Source: Methanobrevibacter ruminantium (GTDB lineage Archaea; Methanobacteriota; Methanobacteria; Methanobacteriales; Methanobacteriaceae). Taken from it: DNA of 41,354 bases. This document shows positions 1-9,706 of the stretch, piece by piece. Where the stretch lies: assembly GCA_004553595.1 (NCBI GenBank), contig SFKZ01000014.1, positions 1 to 41,354 on the forward strand, in the 5' to 3' direction. Under the pieces are notes generated by a model, which saw only the letters and a list, made by a program, of their open reading frames with translations, made no database searches and was not told the origin of the DNA. Both the position numbers and the translations under genes were made by a program. The stretch's first letter is position 1; each line of letters begins with the position of its first letter.

Positions 1-2400
1 GAATTATCAAAAGCGAAAACGGGAGACTTAGAAGCAGTTATCCGTAACTATACAGAGGGTACCCCCCTTCCAGAAAACTTAACAAAATTAAGAGATAAAT
101 TTGCAAAGTTCCAAGATGAGTATAGAAAAACATTTGATGATAATGCTCTTGTAAATCCAAACGAATTGTCAGCGCTTCAATATGTTCAAAGACAAACTGG
201 CAAAACTATGCAAGAGGTTAGAAGAGAATTAGCTCCTCAGCTTGAGATGCTACAAGAGGGTGTAACAAATCCAAGCTTATCGTTTAAGAATAGATTATCA
301 GATTTTGAACGCACTGTTGGTGAATTAAGAAAAAATGATAAAGAGTTTCTAAAAGATTCAAAGCTCGTCAAAGATTTATCAACAAAAGAATCTGAAGCTT
401 TTGCTAGTCATTTTGATGATGCCGAAATCAACATGATGAAGCTTACAAATATGTCAGTAAAAGAAGCTAAACAATATCTTGGTGATTTATCAAGAGATGC
501 TTGGACGGAATCAAAAGTATCTGATGCTGCATTGAAAGATGTTAGATTCCAAGAAAACATGGCTAAATTAGCCGAAAGAGCTGAAGCTACTGGAGACCCA
601 ATGCTTAAGCATCTTTATGATGGAATGTCAAAAGCAAATAAGAGAGAAATTGGTACTTATACTCTAGCTGGTGCAAAGGTACCCGAATCAGGCTTAGTAT
701 CAAATGAAGGAAGAAGATTCCAAGGTAAAAGTTCATCAAGAGAATACGGAACTGCTGAATATAAAGATATTGCAGAAGCATACAGAAATATTCATAACTT
801 TTTAGATGATGTAGCTAACCAAAAATTAAAACAGGAAATAAGTACAAACATATTAAATACTGGCACTATAGATGGTGCAACTAAGTTGGTTGGCGAAAAT
901 GTCGCTGCAAAGGATATTAAATATTTAAATGCGGATTTACTCGCAGATGGAAGATTGTCAGAGGCTATAACTCTTGCAAGTAACACGCCAAAGCCTAATG
1001 CAGTAGCTATTGATAAATATAACCTGAACGCGTTAAAAAGTTCTACACTTGCAGAAAATACTCCTTTTAGAAAAGGTGCATTGAACGATGTGTACAACTT
1101 GGCTAAAGAAACTATGTTAGCTAGCGGCACATACTTAGGTGGTAACTTTATTTCAGGCTTATATGGAACATTACTAAATACTGCTACTCCTCAAGGCTTA
1201 ATCAAAGACGTTATATCAGCAATAGGCTCAAAGGGCGCATTATCAAGAGAATTAGGTACTATTAGAACTATAAGACCAGTTAATAGAAGATATTCGACAA
1301 AACTGGCTCAAGGTATAAGTACTTTAGGTCGATGGCTTGGAACTGGTTTAGCTCCTCGTATTGATGCAGTAATGCAAAATATGTTTTCAGAAATTAATGC
1401 TCACGCTCAACTAAGAAAGATGGGAATAGCTCCCCAGAATAGATTATCCGCTCTTGCCGAAATGAATAAAATAAAGTTGGGTAACGTTATAAATAATACG
1501 AGACGCTCAGGAATGATGAATAATAAATATAGAATATTCCCAAGAGGAGATGTAAGAAGCGTATTAAGTATAGCTAATCCATTCTTAGATTGGATTGACA
1601 CATCAGCTCAAGTATCAGCTAAAATGTTAATAGACCATCCGATTTTAATGGGAGCAGTTACATCTAAACTGTTTGGAGAAATAGGGTTCGATAAAGAATT
1701 ACAGAAAAGATTAGGCTTAAAGGTATATACAGACAAACCTTTAGTAACATATAAAGCAGATAAGGATGCACCTTCAGGCTCAAAAGAAGTAACATTAAGC
1801 TTCTTGCCTCAACTTACCCCAGTTGAATTTCTTGTTAATCCAATGAAGCTATTGACAGGTAATAGTGGTGCTCCAGTCCTATCGGCGGTATATGAAGCAT
1901 CAAAAGGAAAGAACGCATACGGAAATGCGTTAAGAAGAAGTCATGCGAAAGATTCTATGATGGCAGTACAAAACGGGCAGAGATATATAGTAAACCCAGA
2001 AACAAGAAATATTGAGCCAATAAAAGGAACAATGGGCGATGAAGTATTATCTACTGCAATAAAGAATTTATTTGCACCTACTTCTATAGTTAATAAAACT
2101 GCAATGCCTATAGTAGCAGATTTATATAGCAGAGCAACTGGAAATGAAGCTCATTGGTATATGCCTTATGGACAATCTATATTTGGTTCTTTTGAAACTG
2201 GACAACCAGAAAGAGGTCAATTAAGTAGAAATATATTATCTACGGGAGACCCTAGAAAAGAAAGAACTGTACAAGATATAGTTAAAGGTTTAGGAACTTA
2301 TTACGAAAGAGACTATATACCTGAAGGCATATCTGGTAATGTTATGAGACAAATAAAAAGAGCTGGCGCAAGACAGAACTGGAGAGATTACGGAGAATAA
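1..2400 (+). CDS. Large internal virion (core) protein, C-terminal part of a gene that crosses the window ends
   Basis: The frame is open from base 1 (residues start ELSKAKTG) and runs 799 codons to TAA at 2398. A TTG at 166 is not needed as a start because the frame has no stop before it. The gene at 40593-41354 ends on a complete codon in the same frame, so joined they give about 1053 residues. The part here is helix-rich, with a hydrophobic Gly/Ala/Leu stretch around bases 1110-1200. Its place after the transglycosylase gene and before the tail appendage genes fits a T7 gp16-type core protein that is ejected into the cell. That role is inferred from synteny; I see no catalytic motif. A tail-module gene follows two bases after the stop. 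Confidence 0.75.
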   Translation, partial: ELSKAKTGDLEAVIRNYTEGTPLPENLTKLRDKFAKFQDEYRKTFDDNALVNPNELSALQYVQRQTGKTMQEVRRELAPQLEMLQEGVTNPSLSFKNRLSDFERTVGELRKNDKEFLKDSKLVKDLSTKESEAFASHFDDAEINMMKLTNMSVKEAKQYLGDLSRDAWTESKVSDAALKDVRFQENMAKLAERAEATGDPMLKHLYDGMSKANKREIGTYTLAGAKVPESGLVSNEGRRFQGKSSSREYGTAEYKDIAEAYRNIHNFLDDVANQKLKQEISTNILNTGTIDGATKLVGENVAAKDIKYLNADLLADGRLSEAITLASNTPKPNAVAIDKYNLNALKSSTLAENTPFRKGALNDVYNLAKETMLASGTYLGGNFISGLYGTLLNTATPQGLIKDVISAIGSKGALSRELGTIRTIRPVNRRYSTKLAQGISTLGRWLGTGLAPRIDAVMQNMFSEINAHAQLRKMGIAPQNRLSALAEMNKIKLGNVINNTRRSGMMNNKYRIFPRGDVRSVLSIANPFLDWIDTSAQVSAKMLIDHPILMGAVTSKLFGEIGFDKELQKRLGLKVYTDKPLVTYKADKDAPSGSKEVTLSFLPQLTPVEFLVNPMKLLTGNSGAPVLSAVYEASKGKNAYGNALRRSHAKDSMMAVQNGQRYIVNPETRNIEPIKGTMGDEVLSTAIKNLFAPTSIVNKTAMPIVADLYSRATGNEAHWYMPYGQSIFGSFETGQPERGQLSRNILSTGDPRKERTVQDIVKGLGTYYERDYIPEGISGNVMRQIKRAGARQNWRDYGE

Positions 2401-2402
2401 AT

Positions 2403-3086
2403 ATGGCTGAAAGAATTGAAAGATTTAAACTACCAAGAGATGATTGGCACGATGAAGCTGGTAGAATATATAAAGATGTAATAATCGAAAACCTTAACGC
2501 TTGCGAATCTAAGCTATTAGAAATGGCTAAGCTGGAGCCAGTAGGAGTAACCCCTCCAGATATTTCATCTGTTGTATATCCAGACGTAACATTAAGCAGT
2601 GCTGAAGATTGTATTGTAAACTTAAGGTCATTAAATAATATATTAAACTTTAAAAATTATTTAATTGAGATAAATACATCAGCTACTACTGTATTAAAAG
2701 CAGCATATTTCGATGATAATTTAAATTATGTTGTTATAACTAACGCCACAGTAGACGGATTATCAAGTACTAATAAATATGTATATATAGATAAATCTAC
2801 GAAAACGATTAAATCATCAAGTAGCCCTAATACTGCACTAGGTGGAATATTTATCGGTGTTTATGATGGTTCTATGATTAGAACTATTCATGATAGTTCA
2901 AAAGTTAATTTAAACCTCATGTGTGTTTTAAGTAATATGGAATTTACATCTGGTTCATTTACTAGAAGCAGAGACCAAAGGGGTAGCATACAAAGTATGT
3001 ATAATTCTGGAAGGACTGTAGCTTTTTATAATGGAGAATCAAAAGCAAGCAGTCATACTGGACAGTATACGGATTACGGAGACTAG
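2403..3086 (+). CDS. Tail appendage protein, putative
   Basis: This 227-residue protein starts at ATG two bases after the core-protein stop. Its N terminus (MAERIERFKLPRDDW) is charged and probably helical. The rest is rich in Ser, Thr, Asn and short hydrophobic strands, as in beta-structured phage fibres. It lies first in a run of six fibre-like genes (2403-8756). An attachment role for the N terminus and a solvent-exposed C-terminal domain is inference. No enzymatic motif is visible. Confidence 0.5.
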   Translation: MAERIERFKLPRDDWHDEAGRIYKDVIIENLNACESKLLEMAKLEPVGVTPPDISSVVYPDVTLSSAEDCIVNLRSLNNILNFKNYLIEINTSATTVLKAAYFDDNLNYVVITNATVDGLSSTNKYVYIDKSTKTIKSSSSPNTALGGIFIGVYDGSMIRTIHDSSKVNLNLMCVLSNMEFTSGSFTRSRDQRGSIQSMYNSGRTVAFYNGESKASSHTGQYTDYGD

Positions 3087-3095
3087 GAGTTTAAT

Positions 3096-3869
3096 ATGCC
3101 TTTTAATTATTTTAACCCTTCGCATTTAGCATTCGGTTCAAAGCTAACAAGAGCGTTCAGACAACTTGAAAGCCTGACTGATGATGTTGAAAATCTAATT
3201 GAAAATTATAGCGATAATTTACGATTCTTTTATCAATATGTAAATAGAAATTATAGGATACCTTTTCCTGTAAGTGGAGATAGCCCAGCTCAAGTAGACC
3301 AGTTATTTGATTTAATAAATGACGAGATTAATATTAGAGAGCTTGAATTTTATGACGGAAAATTACATGTAGCTATAAACTATTTTAATAGAGGTACAAA
3401 CAGATTCACTATAGCATCTGGGGAAACAGAATTAAAAACTGGCTATGCCTACATGAAGGAAAGCATTTCAAATAGTAGCCCAACTCAAACAATTACATTT
3501 TCTGAGACTGAATCGAGTGGAAATGGATTATTATTATTTAAATATAGTGTAGATTCTGAAAATAGAGTAAATATAGCTAATATAGATTCTACTTTATTAA
3601 AATTTAAGGCAGGAGGCATTAAACACATCAGGTCAATGAGAATCGGAGATGAAGTTACTCTTCCATATACCGCAAGTAATTATGAAGCTATATTAGTTAC
3701 AGGAAAGTTGGTGCATGATGGATTGTCTGTATCTTTTTCAACTGATAAAGGCAAAGTAGTAGAAGGCGGAGGAAGTACAATTAAAATGTACGGAGTTGCA
3801 TATCTAAAACCTAATGAAGTATTAAAAGGAAGTACTTACGATAAAGCTTATAAGATAATATACGAATAA
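3096..3869 (+). CDS. Tail appendage protein, putative
   Basis: This 257-residue protein follows its neighbour by 9 bases with AGGAG upstream of the ATG. The N-terminal 60 residues are helical (ESLTDDVENLIENY) and could be an anchor or trimerisation segment. The remainder alternates hydrophobic and Ser/Thr residues like beta-strand fibre domains. I do not recognise the family. The context between the core protein and two larger fibre genes supports a virion tail component. Confidence 0.5.
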   Translation: MPFNYFNPSHLAFGSKLTRAFRQLESLTDDVENLIENYSDNLRFFYQYVNRNYRIPFPVSGDSPAQVDQLFDLINDEINIRELEFYDGKLHVAINYFNRGTNRFTIASGETELKTGYAYMKESISNSSPTQTITFSETESSGNGLLLFKYSVDSENRVNIANIDSTLLKFKAGGIKHIRSMRIGDEVTLPYTASNYEAILVTGKLVHDGLSVSFSTDKGKVVEGGGSTIKMYGVAYLKPNEVLKGSTYDKAYKIIYE

Positions 3870-3880
3870 GGGGTAACTTA

Positions 3881-5518
3881 ATGACTATAAAAGATTTTAG
3901 AGGACAGGTAAAAGTATCGGATGTTCAAAACGCATTTGATGAAATAGTAAACAGAATCAATAGTAAAGTTGATGTGTACAATAGCTTTTTCGACTTGCAA
4001 AATTATGATTTAACAAAAGGTTCGCCACTATTAGGTGCTTCTGGTTATACACTATCTGTAGGTGGGTTAAAGTCAGTCTTGAACTCTTATGCTAATACAG
4101 TAATCGGATGTAGAACCTTCAGAATAGATGATGAAACGCTTTTGGTAAGCGACGGCTTTTGTATTACTCCAGATAAAGTATATCGAATCAATAGCCAGAT
4201 AATGGGCGGAGCTTCAGCCCCAGATGTAAGACCAGAGGCTAGTAAGTCTTTCTATAATTATTACGGAAGTAATACAAGTGGTCAAATAATTAGCGTAGAT
4301 GAGACAGTTGTAGAGGGAGATAGTTTTAACCACCTTTCTAGCATTCCATTCGAATTTAATAAAGTCTATAAGTTTGCAACTGGTTATTTTGATAGTTCTC
4401 TTGGAAGAGTATTAGCTATGAATGCATTAAGGCTAGGAGAATATAACGAGACTATTAATAAAGTTGTACCTATAATGTGCTTTAATAATATTACTTATTA
4501 CAATGCTCGGCCTTTATCCAACCAATTAGGAAGTAACGGAGATGCGGTTGCTAATGGTACTGTCACTAGTGTAACTAGCTCTATCTCTTCATTTACTATC
4601 CCTGCGGATATGCCTGATAAAGACCAATTAGTGGGATATATACAAAAAGTGCGCCAAAGTGACGGAAAAATTGTTGTTTACATGACTGGGCTAACTCACA
4701 CAGAATCACAAGCTGGCTATACTATATGGAGGCAATTTGCTTTAAAAATTCAAGATGCAACTGGTAGTACTGCTTTTACTGATATGATATCAAGATGTGA
4801 ATATATAACAGAGTGCTCTAACTCTTCAAACTCAAATGATGTTGATTTTGCTTCTAAAATGCCATATTATGAAATAAATGGAACTCTAGAAGATTTACAA
4901 TCTATAAACAATTTAGGTGAAGCTAATTATTATCCGACAACAAGACCAGCGATGAACGCAATAGCTACTGAAGAAATTTACTATAATTATATAGAAGATA
5001 AATTAATATTCAATGCTTATAAGTATGGTAGTGATATCGCTTATGTAGATAAAAAACCTGAAGGGGGATATGTATTAAAGCTTAAAAATACGGGAGAAAT
5101 TATACAAGACGGCGGAATAGTTCTCGTATCCTACTTGAATTGGGATTCAGAAGATGTATTGTTAAGTGGAATTAAAAACCTTCAACTTGAAGATGAAAAT
5201 ATATCAATGACAACTCAAAACGTAAATATACCTTGTGAAGGTCATGTGAGACAGACATTAGACACGAGTTCTGATGGAAAATTTGTTTCATTCGTTAAGA
5301 GAAATACTACAAACGCTGGTCATACTGGTGGAACATGCAATTTTATGGGTTTGAATTTAATTAATTCGTATCATTCAGAGAGTGGATTATATAGGAGACA
5401 TTGGGTCACTTATCCTATAAATATAATATATATTCCTTATAAATTTAATCCACCTATGCAGCTTAGCGGCGCGACAGGTCGGTATGTTTACTCGTATAAC
5501 ATTAATCGCAAAACGTAA
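3881..5518 (+). CDS. Tail fibre or receptor-binding protein, putative
   Basis: This 545-residue protein starts at ATG after the site AAGGGG. Residues 1-35 look helical; the rest is beta-rich. Residues about 153-310 resemble residues about 423-575 of the fibre at 6029-8176. Shared signatures are IPFEF, NKVVP, a Y(I/M)QK...VVxY strand pair and DA(T/S)GST.FTDM. This shared block is probably a duplicated receptor-binding or carbohydrate-binding domain, judged by eye. The last 100 residues have Gly/Tyr-rich strands. A sigma-70-like promoter follows the stop, so transcription is probably boosted for the next fibre genes. Confidence 0.6.
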   Translation: MTIKDFRGQVKVSDVQNAFDEIVNRINSKVDVYNSFFDLQNYDLTKGSPLLGASGYTLSVGGLKSVLNSYANTVIGCRTFRIDDETLLVSDGFCITPDKVYRINSQIMGGASAPDVRPEASKSFYNYYGSNTSGQIISVDETVVEGDSFNHLSSIPFEFNKVYKFATGYFDSSLGRVLAMNALRLGEYNETINKVVPIMCFNNITYYNARPLSNQLGSNGDAVANGTVTSVTSSISSFTIPADMPDKDQLVGYIQKVRQSDGKIVVYMTGLTHTESQAGYTIWRQFALKIQDATGSTAFTDMISRCEYITECSNSSNSNDVDFASKMPYYEINGTLEDLQSINNLGEANYYPTTRPAMNAIATEEIYYNYIEDKLIFNAYKYGSDIAYVDKKPEGGYVLKLKNTGEIIQDGGIVLVSYLNWDSEDVLLSGIKNLQLEDENISMTTQNVNIPCEGHVRQTLDTSSDGKFVSFVKRNTTNAGHTGGTCNFMGLNLINSYHSESGLYRRHWVTYPINIIYIPYKFNPPMQLSGATGRYVYSYNINRKT

Positions 5519-5546
5519 ATAAATGTTAAAATATTTATATAGTATA

Positions 5547-5575
5547 TTGAATTTATTATTTGAATAGAATATAAT
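5547..5575 (+). promoter_or_regulatory. Sigma-70-like promoter before fibre genes
   Basis: TTGAAT at 5547-5552, a 17-base spacer and a perfect TATAAT at 5570-5575. It sits in the 78-base gap before the 5597 gene. It lacks the AGGG block found just upstream of the -35 box in four other promoters of this window. Confidence 0.65.
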
Positions 5576-5596
5576 ATATATAAAGGAGATATTTTT

Positions 5597-6010
5597 ATGA
5601 CAACTTTAGACGGATTGTTTATAGATGCGGTCGTAGTTAAGGGTTCAACCAAGAGCTTCACAGTGTCAATCAATCAACGAAATGAGACAGATACAGGCTT
5701 TGAGCCTCTTGATTTATCTAATTACTTAGTGCGATTTAGTATACTAGGCGCGCCGACTGCTGATTCGACAGTATTGATAGAGCATCTTATTACTACTAAT
5801 AGTGACATTAATACTGGCGGTATTATTAATAACCCTACTAACGGTGAGTTTACTTTTACTGTAACTGCTAATGATACTAATACTATAGGACTTGGGAAAT
5901 TCCCAATTAAAATAGAATTATTAAACCCAGAATCCGAAGAAGTAGAAATATTACTAACTGAAGGCGGATACGGTGGAGAATTTAACGCTATTCAAATAGT
6001 TCAAGTATAA
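5597..6010 (+). CDS. BppU-like N-terminal domain protein (baseplate/fibre adaptor)
   Basis: This 137-residue protein starts at ATG after AAGGAGATA. Its pattern resembles the Ig-like N-terminal domain of phage upper baseplate proteins (BppU). The cues are a VVKGSTKSFTV strand, a VRFSI strand, a G-turn followed by FTFTVTANDT, then LGKFPIKIEL and a final strand ending FNAIQIVQV. In siphophages this domain attaches receptor-binding proteins; here it would stand alone and precede the collagen-like fibre. Family assignment is by eye and moderate. The upstream promoter makes it the first gene of a fibre transcription unit. Confidence 0.5.
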   Translation: MTTLDGLFIDAVVVKGSTKSFTVSINQRNETDTGFEPLDLSNYLVRFSILGAPTADSTVLIEHLITTNSDINTGGIINNPTNGEFTFTVTANDTNTIGLGKFPIKIELLNPESEEVEILLTEGGYGGEFNAIQIVQV

Positions 6011-6028
6011 CAAGGAGATATAAGAAAA

Positions 6029-8176
6029 ATGTCAAGTAATTTTAATTTTTATGTGAACCGACAAGGGGTTCAGGGCAAAAGAGGAGCAAAAGGCGAACAA
6101 GGTTTTTCTCCTGTTATCAGTGTAGAATCTCAAACCGCAAATGAGTATATATTAAAGGTTGAGAATGAAGATGGAAGCTTTACTACTCCAAACTTAAGAG
6201 GAAATGCCATTGAGAATAATGGCGGAACATACATAAGATTCAACCCAGATACGGCACAAATGTATACTGGTTACGCTGACGGAGCTACAACAGAACAAGC
6301 TGGCGTAGTAAGAATGGGAACTTATGAGGATTTAGTAACTGGAGAATCAGAGGAATTAGTACCTAATGTAGCGGATGTTCATAACTATGTGCAAAATAGT
6401 ATTGGTAATATAAGTGGTGTTGTAACTACTGAGCAATTTAATACTTATACTTCTGAAACTGCAATTACATTAGATAATCTTTCGAATAATAAGTTAGATA
6501 AAAGTACGTTTGATAGTTATACCTCTACTACCAATAGCACTTTAGAATCGTTATCAACGAATAAAGTTGATACTAGTACGTTTAATTCGTATACAACTGC
6601 TACGGATGCAGCGATAGGCGCACTTGATACTAATAAACTAGATTTTACAGATTTAGCTAATACGCTGGTTCAAGGCTCAAATGTAACTTTAACTCCAGAT
6701 GCCGTAAATAAAACAATAACCATAAGCAGTTCTGGGGGAGGTGGCGGCGCTCAGGTTCAGGCGAACTGGGCTGAGACCGATAGTTCTAATCCTAGTTTTA
6801 TCCAGAATAAACCAACACTTGGAACTATGGCGGCTGAAGATGCTTCAAACTATACTCCAACAACTGGATTATCCGATGTAGCTATAAGCGGAAGTTATAA
6901 TGATTTGTTAAATAAACCAGACATTCCTACAGCCGCAAATAATGCTACAATTACCATTACTCAAGGCGGAGTAACAAAGGGTTCATTTACTACTGACCAA
7001 GCTACTGATGCAACTATTGATATAGATGCGGGTGCTTCAATTACTGTTGATTCAGCAATAGACTCTACTTCTGAAAACCCTGTACAAAATAAAGTAATAG
7101 CATCTGCTCTCGATAATAAACAAGATATATTTAATGCTAATATACCATTATCTATGTCGCAAGAGATTATCTCTCCTGCCACAAACAGTTCAGGAACTGG
7201 ATATTATTTTTATTATAATGATACTAACGAATATAATGCATCCCCGTATATACGATACATAGGTTCTTCAGGAAGTAGCAGCGATTATAGGCATAGTAGT
7301 ACAATTCCGTTTGAGTTCGATGTAATTTATAGATTAGATGGCAAAACAGGCTCCAATAATTTAACCGCAAACGAACCTTTATCTAATAAATATGCTTTCG
7401 GCAAATATATTAAGTCATTAAATAAAGTTGTTCCATATATGATGTTACCTATTATAAAATTTAATGCAGGAACCCCTAACCAGCAGGCATTCAGCAAATT
7501 GCCACATGATTCAACGGGAGAAGTGGTTACAGATAGCACTGAGTATATAGCATGTTCAATCACGAGTACTACATGGACTCTTGGCCACGTTTATATGCAG
7601 AAGAAATTAGTAGACAATAAAGTTGTTCTTTATATTGCTGGTTTTTATAATAATCCGAATGGAGATAACTCCAGAAAAATCTTCACAATAAGCGATGCAT
7701 CTGGTTCAACAGATTTTACTGACATGATGTTAGCAAACTGTAATAATATTATACTAATGACAAGATATATGAGGGATGTTATTGGTGCGAAATATAGTAA
7801 TCCATTAGCTGACTTACCAAATATTACATCAGAATCTGACTTAGGCACTGCCGATGCTAGTATGTTCATAAACGAACCAATCTTAGGAAATATTAATTTA
7901 GATTTAAATTACGATAATAGTACAATAAAGGTTAATTCTAGCAATCAGATTTACGTAGACCAAAGCGCATTAACTTCAAAACAAGACACATTGGTATCTG
8001 GTACGAGTATAAAAACTATAAACGGTGATAACATTCTCGGCTCTGGTGATATAACTACAGGTAACGTATCTTCCTCAACAGTAAATAATATAGTCCAGAT
8101 TACACAGGCTGATTACGATGCACTTGCTAGTAAGGATGTCAATACTTTATATGTGATAATCCCAGCATCATTATAA
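6029..8176 (+). CDS. Long tail fibre with collagen-like and 24-residue repeats
   Basis: This 715-residue protein is modular. Residues 13-25 form a short collagen-like Gly-X-Y stretch (GVQGKRGAKGEQG). Residues 137-208 hold three 24-residue repeats of the form F(N/D)xYT...L..L..NK(L/V)D, probably a trimeric coiled coil. A Gly5 hinge (236-240) is followed by NWAETDSSNPSFIQNKP, a motif common in fibres of gut phages. Residues about 423-575 match the block in the 3881 protein. The C terminus has KQDTLVSGT...TINGDNILGSGDI and a final ITQADYDAL...TLYVI segment typical of such fibres. It probably makes the main host contact. AAGGAG precedes the ATG. Confidence 0.75.
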   Translation: MSSNFNFYVNRQGVQGKRGAKGEQGFSPVISVESQTANEYILKVENEDGSFTTPNLRGNAIENNGGTYIRFNPDTAQMYTGYADGATTEQAGVVRMGTYEDLVTGESEELVPNVADVHNYVQNSIGNISGVVTTEQFNTYTSETAITLDNLSNNKLDKSTFDSYTSTTNSTLESLSTNKVDTSTFNSYTTATDAAIGALDTNKLDFTDLANTLVQGSNVTLTPDAVNKTITISSSGGGGGAQVQANWAETDSSNPSFIQNKPTLGTMAAEDASNYTPTTGLSDVAISGSYNDLLNKPDIPTAANNATITITQGGVTKGSFTTDQATDATIDIDAGASITVDSAIDSTSENPVQNKVIASALDNKQDIFNANIPLSMSQEIISPATNSSGTGYYFYYNDTNEYNASPYIRYIGSSGSSSDYRHSSTIPFEFDVIYRLDGKTGSNNLTANEPLSNKYAFGKYIKSLNKVVPYMMLPIIKFNAGTPNQQAFSKLPHDSTGEVVTDSTEYIACSITSTTWTLGHVYMQKKLVDNKVVLYIAGFYNNPNGDNSRKIFTISDASGSTDFTDMMLANCNNIILMTRYMRDVIGAKYSNPLADLPNITSESDLGTADASMFINEPILGNINLDLNYDNSTIKVNSSNQIYVDQSALTSKQDTLVSGTSIKTINGDNILGSGDITTGNVSSSTVNNIVQITQADYDALASKDVNTLYVIIPASL

Positions 8177-8186
8177 GGAGTAAATA

Positions 8187-8756
8187 ATGGCAAATAATTT
8201 TAGGATAGAAACTATCAATTCCAATTTTAGTATAGTTGATGGCGCCCTTGAAAATTTTGTAAGCGGGAATGGTTATGTTCAGTTGAAAGCTTTAAGCGAC
8301 CCAACATATCCAACCTTCAATCTTTATATTGATAATAGTAGTATAGACTTTTCAATGGTAAAAACTATAAAATTCAAGAGAACTGTAATATCATCGAATC
8401 AAAATCCTAACTTTAATTCTAATTACGGTTACTATGACAGTAGCAACGTATGGCATTACATCGCTCCGAACCCTAGCCCAGTCGGTGACATTATGACGTT
8501 TGATAATCTTGACCTACCTTCAGATGCTACAAAATTTCAGTTTGGATGTAATAGTTATTTACTGACAACAAATGGAGAATATAAGTTAGAACAGTTTGAC
8601 GTACTTGATGCTAATGGTAATTCATTGCTAGAATCGTCAGAACCATCAACTGGATTACCTTTGTATATAGGAGATTCAAATATTCAAGCAGTAAAACTTG
8701 GTAATGTTGATATATCTAAGATGTATATAGGCGATACATTAATATATGGCGCCTAA
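8187..8756 (+). CDS. Tail fibre tip or fibre-associated protein, putative
   Basis: This 189-residue protein starts at ATG after AAGGAG, 10 bases beyond the long fibre. It is beta-rich and ends with VKLGNVDISKMYIGDTLIYGA-type strands. I recognise that C-terminal style from small fibre-associated proteins of phages of intestinal Firmicutes, by recollection and not by search. It is probably co-translated with the fibre and could be a tip or chaperone. Confidence 0.5.
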   Translation: MANNFRIETINSNFSIVDGALENFVSGNGYVQLKALSDPTYPTFNLYIDNSSIDFSMVKTIKFKRTVISSNQNPNFNSNYGYYDSSNVWHYIAPNPSPVGDIMTFDNLDLPSDATKFQFGCNSYLLTTNGEYKLEQFDVLDANGNSLLESSEPSTGLPLYIGDSNIQAVKLGNVDISKMYIGDTLIYGA

Positions 8757-8780
8757 AGCAAAGGAAGGTGATTTAAACTT

Positions 8781-9032
8781 ATGATTACATTAATACTTAT
8801 TTTGACTTTATTAAATACTGTTGGTTTGTCTTTTATTCTAATCAATAAGTTTAATGAAACCTTCATGATAGTTAAAAAAGAAGTATATGATGAATTAATA
8901 AACTATTGGGCTGAGTACCATGACGAATCAGGAAATGAACTTGACCGCGAGTTAGCTGGCGGTGTAGGTGTTGAAACTGGATTCTTCCGAGAAGCTCTTT
9001 ATGATGAAGAGGAAGAGGAAGAAGATGAATAA
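8781..9032 (+). CDS. Small membrane protein with acidic tail
   Basis: This 83-residue protein has a hydrophobic segment at residues 2-22 (LILILTLLNTVGLSFIL), a short polar middle and an extremely acidic C terminus of consecutive Glu/Asp. One membrane span with an acidic tail is compatible with a holin-, spanin- or membrane-anchor-like role, but no family is recognised. It ends inside the next gene with an 8-base overlap. Confidence 0.5.
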   Translation: MITLILILTLLNTVGLSFILINKFNETFMIVKKEVYDELINYWAEYHDESGNELDRELAGGVGVETGFFREALYDEEEEEEDE

Positions 9033-9570
9033 AGATATTGGAAAAATTAAAATAAAATGCGATAATTATAACGCAATAGAATACAATTATGAAAATAGTT
9101 ATATAAGCCAACAGGAATGCTTGGCAGACCAGACAACCGATACGAAAGAATTTTTAACATCTCGCAAGATAAAGGTTCCTAGAACAAGATGCAATAATGA
9201 GTTTGCATACATTAGTAAAGTTAGAGATAACCCTAATAAATTTGTTGTTATTAGATATAATTGCATGGGGCTATTTGTTGAACTATTAACAACTACAACT
9301 GAAATAGATATTGAATTAAGGCATGACGATGCGCGTATAAAAAATCATATATCTTCTATATTAAATAAAGTTATAAAGAATATAACTGCTATTCAGTCTA
9401 AAAATAATTATTTGAACCTAAAAGAATTTAAGTATATAGTAAAAAGATTAAAAGAATCTTATTACTCTGTAGAACAAATTGATACCTTTGACAACTCTAA
9501 AATATTTAGATTGTTAAAATTAATTCAAAATGATGATGAAAATATGGCTTATATATTCATAAAGCAGTAG
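9025..9570 (+). CDS. Hypothetical protein
   Basis: ATG at 9025 is chosen over upstream in-frame starts because GAGGAAGAGGAAG precedes it and it overlaps the previous stop by 8 bases, suggesting coupled translation. The 181-residue product is Lys/Asn/Ile-rich and probably alpha/beta. It has three well-spaced Cys (CDN, QEC, RCN) in the first third and a helical C-terminal half. No family is recognised. It is the last gene before a 136-base gap with hairpins. Confidence 0.5.
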   Translation: MNKDIGKIKIKCDNYNAIEYNYENSYISQQECLADQTTDTKEFLTSRKIKVPRTRCNNEFAYISKVRDNPNKFVVIRYNCMGLFVELLTTTTEIDIELRHDDARIKNHISSILNKVIKNITAIQSKNNYLNLKEFKYIVKRLKESYYSVEQIDTFDNSKIFRLLKLIQNDDENMAYIFIKQ

Positions 9571-9585
9571 TATTTTTGCAGGAAA

Positions 9586-9645
9586 CCCTCATATCCTATG
9601 GATTTTTAGGGCAAATTTCAATTTTAAAATAACCCCCTTATAGGG
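9586..9645 (+). other. Two CCCT/AGGG hairpins in an intergenic leader
   Basis: CCCT (9586-9589) pairs with AGGG (9608-9611) around an inner ATCC-TAT-GGAT hairpin (9593-9603). A second hairpin CCCT-TAT-AGGG lies at 9635-9645. There is no T-tract directly after them, so they look more like leader structure for the 9707 gene than a terminator. Confidence 0.35.
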
Positions 9646-9706
9646 AAATCATACCATCTAATAAACATTTAAAAATGATTTAAAAATACATAGAAAAGGA
9701 CAAAAT

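Noticed and set aside
8968..9024. N-terminal extension of the 9025 gene
   Set aside because: The upstream start lies deep in the previous gene and its Lys/Arg-rich residues are only the other frame of that gene's Glu-rich tail.
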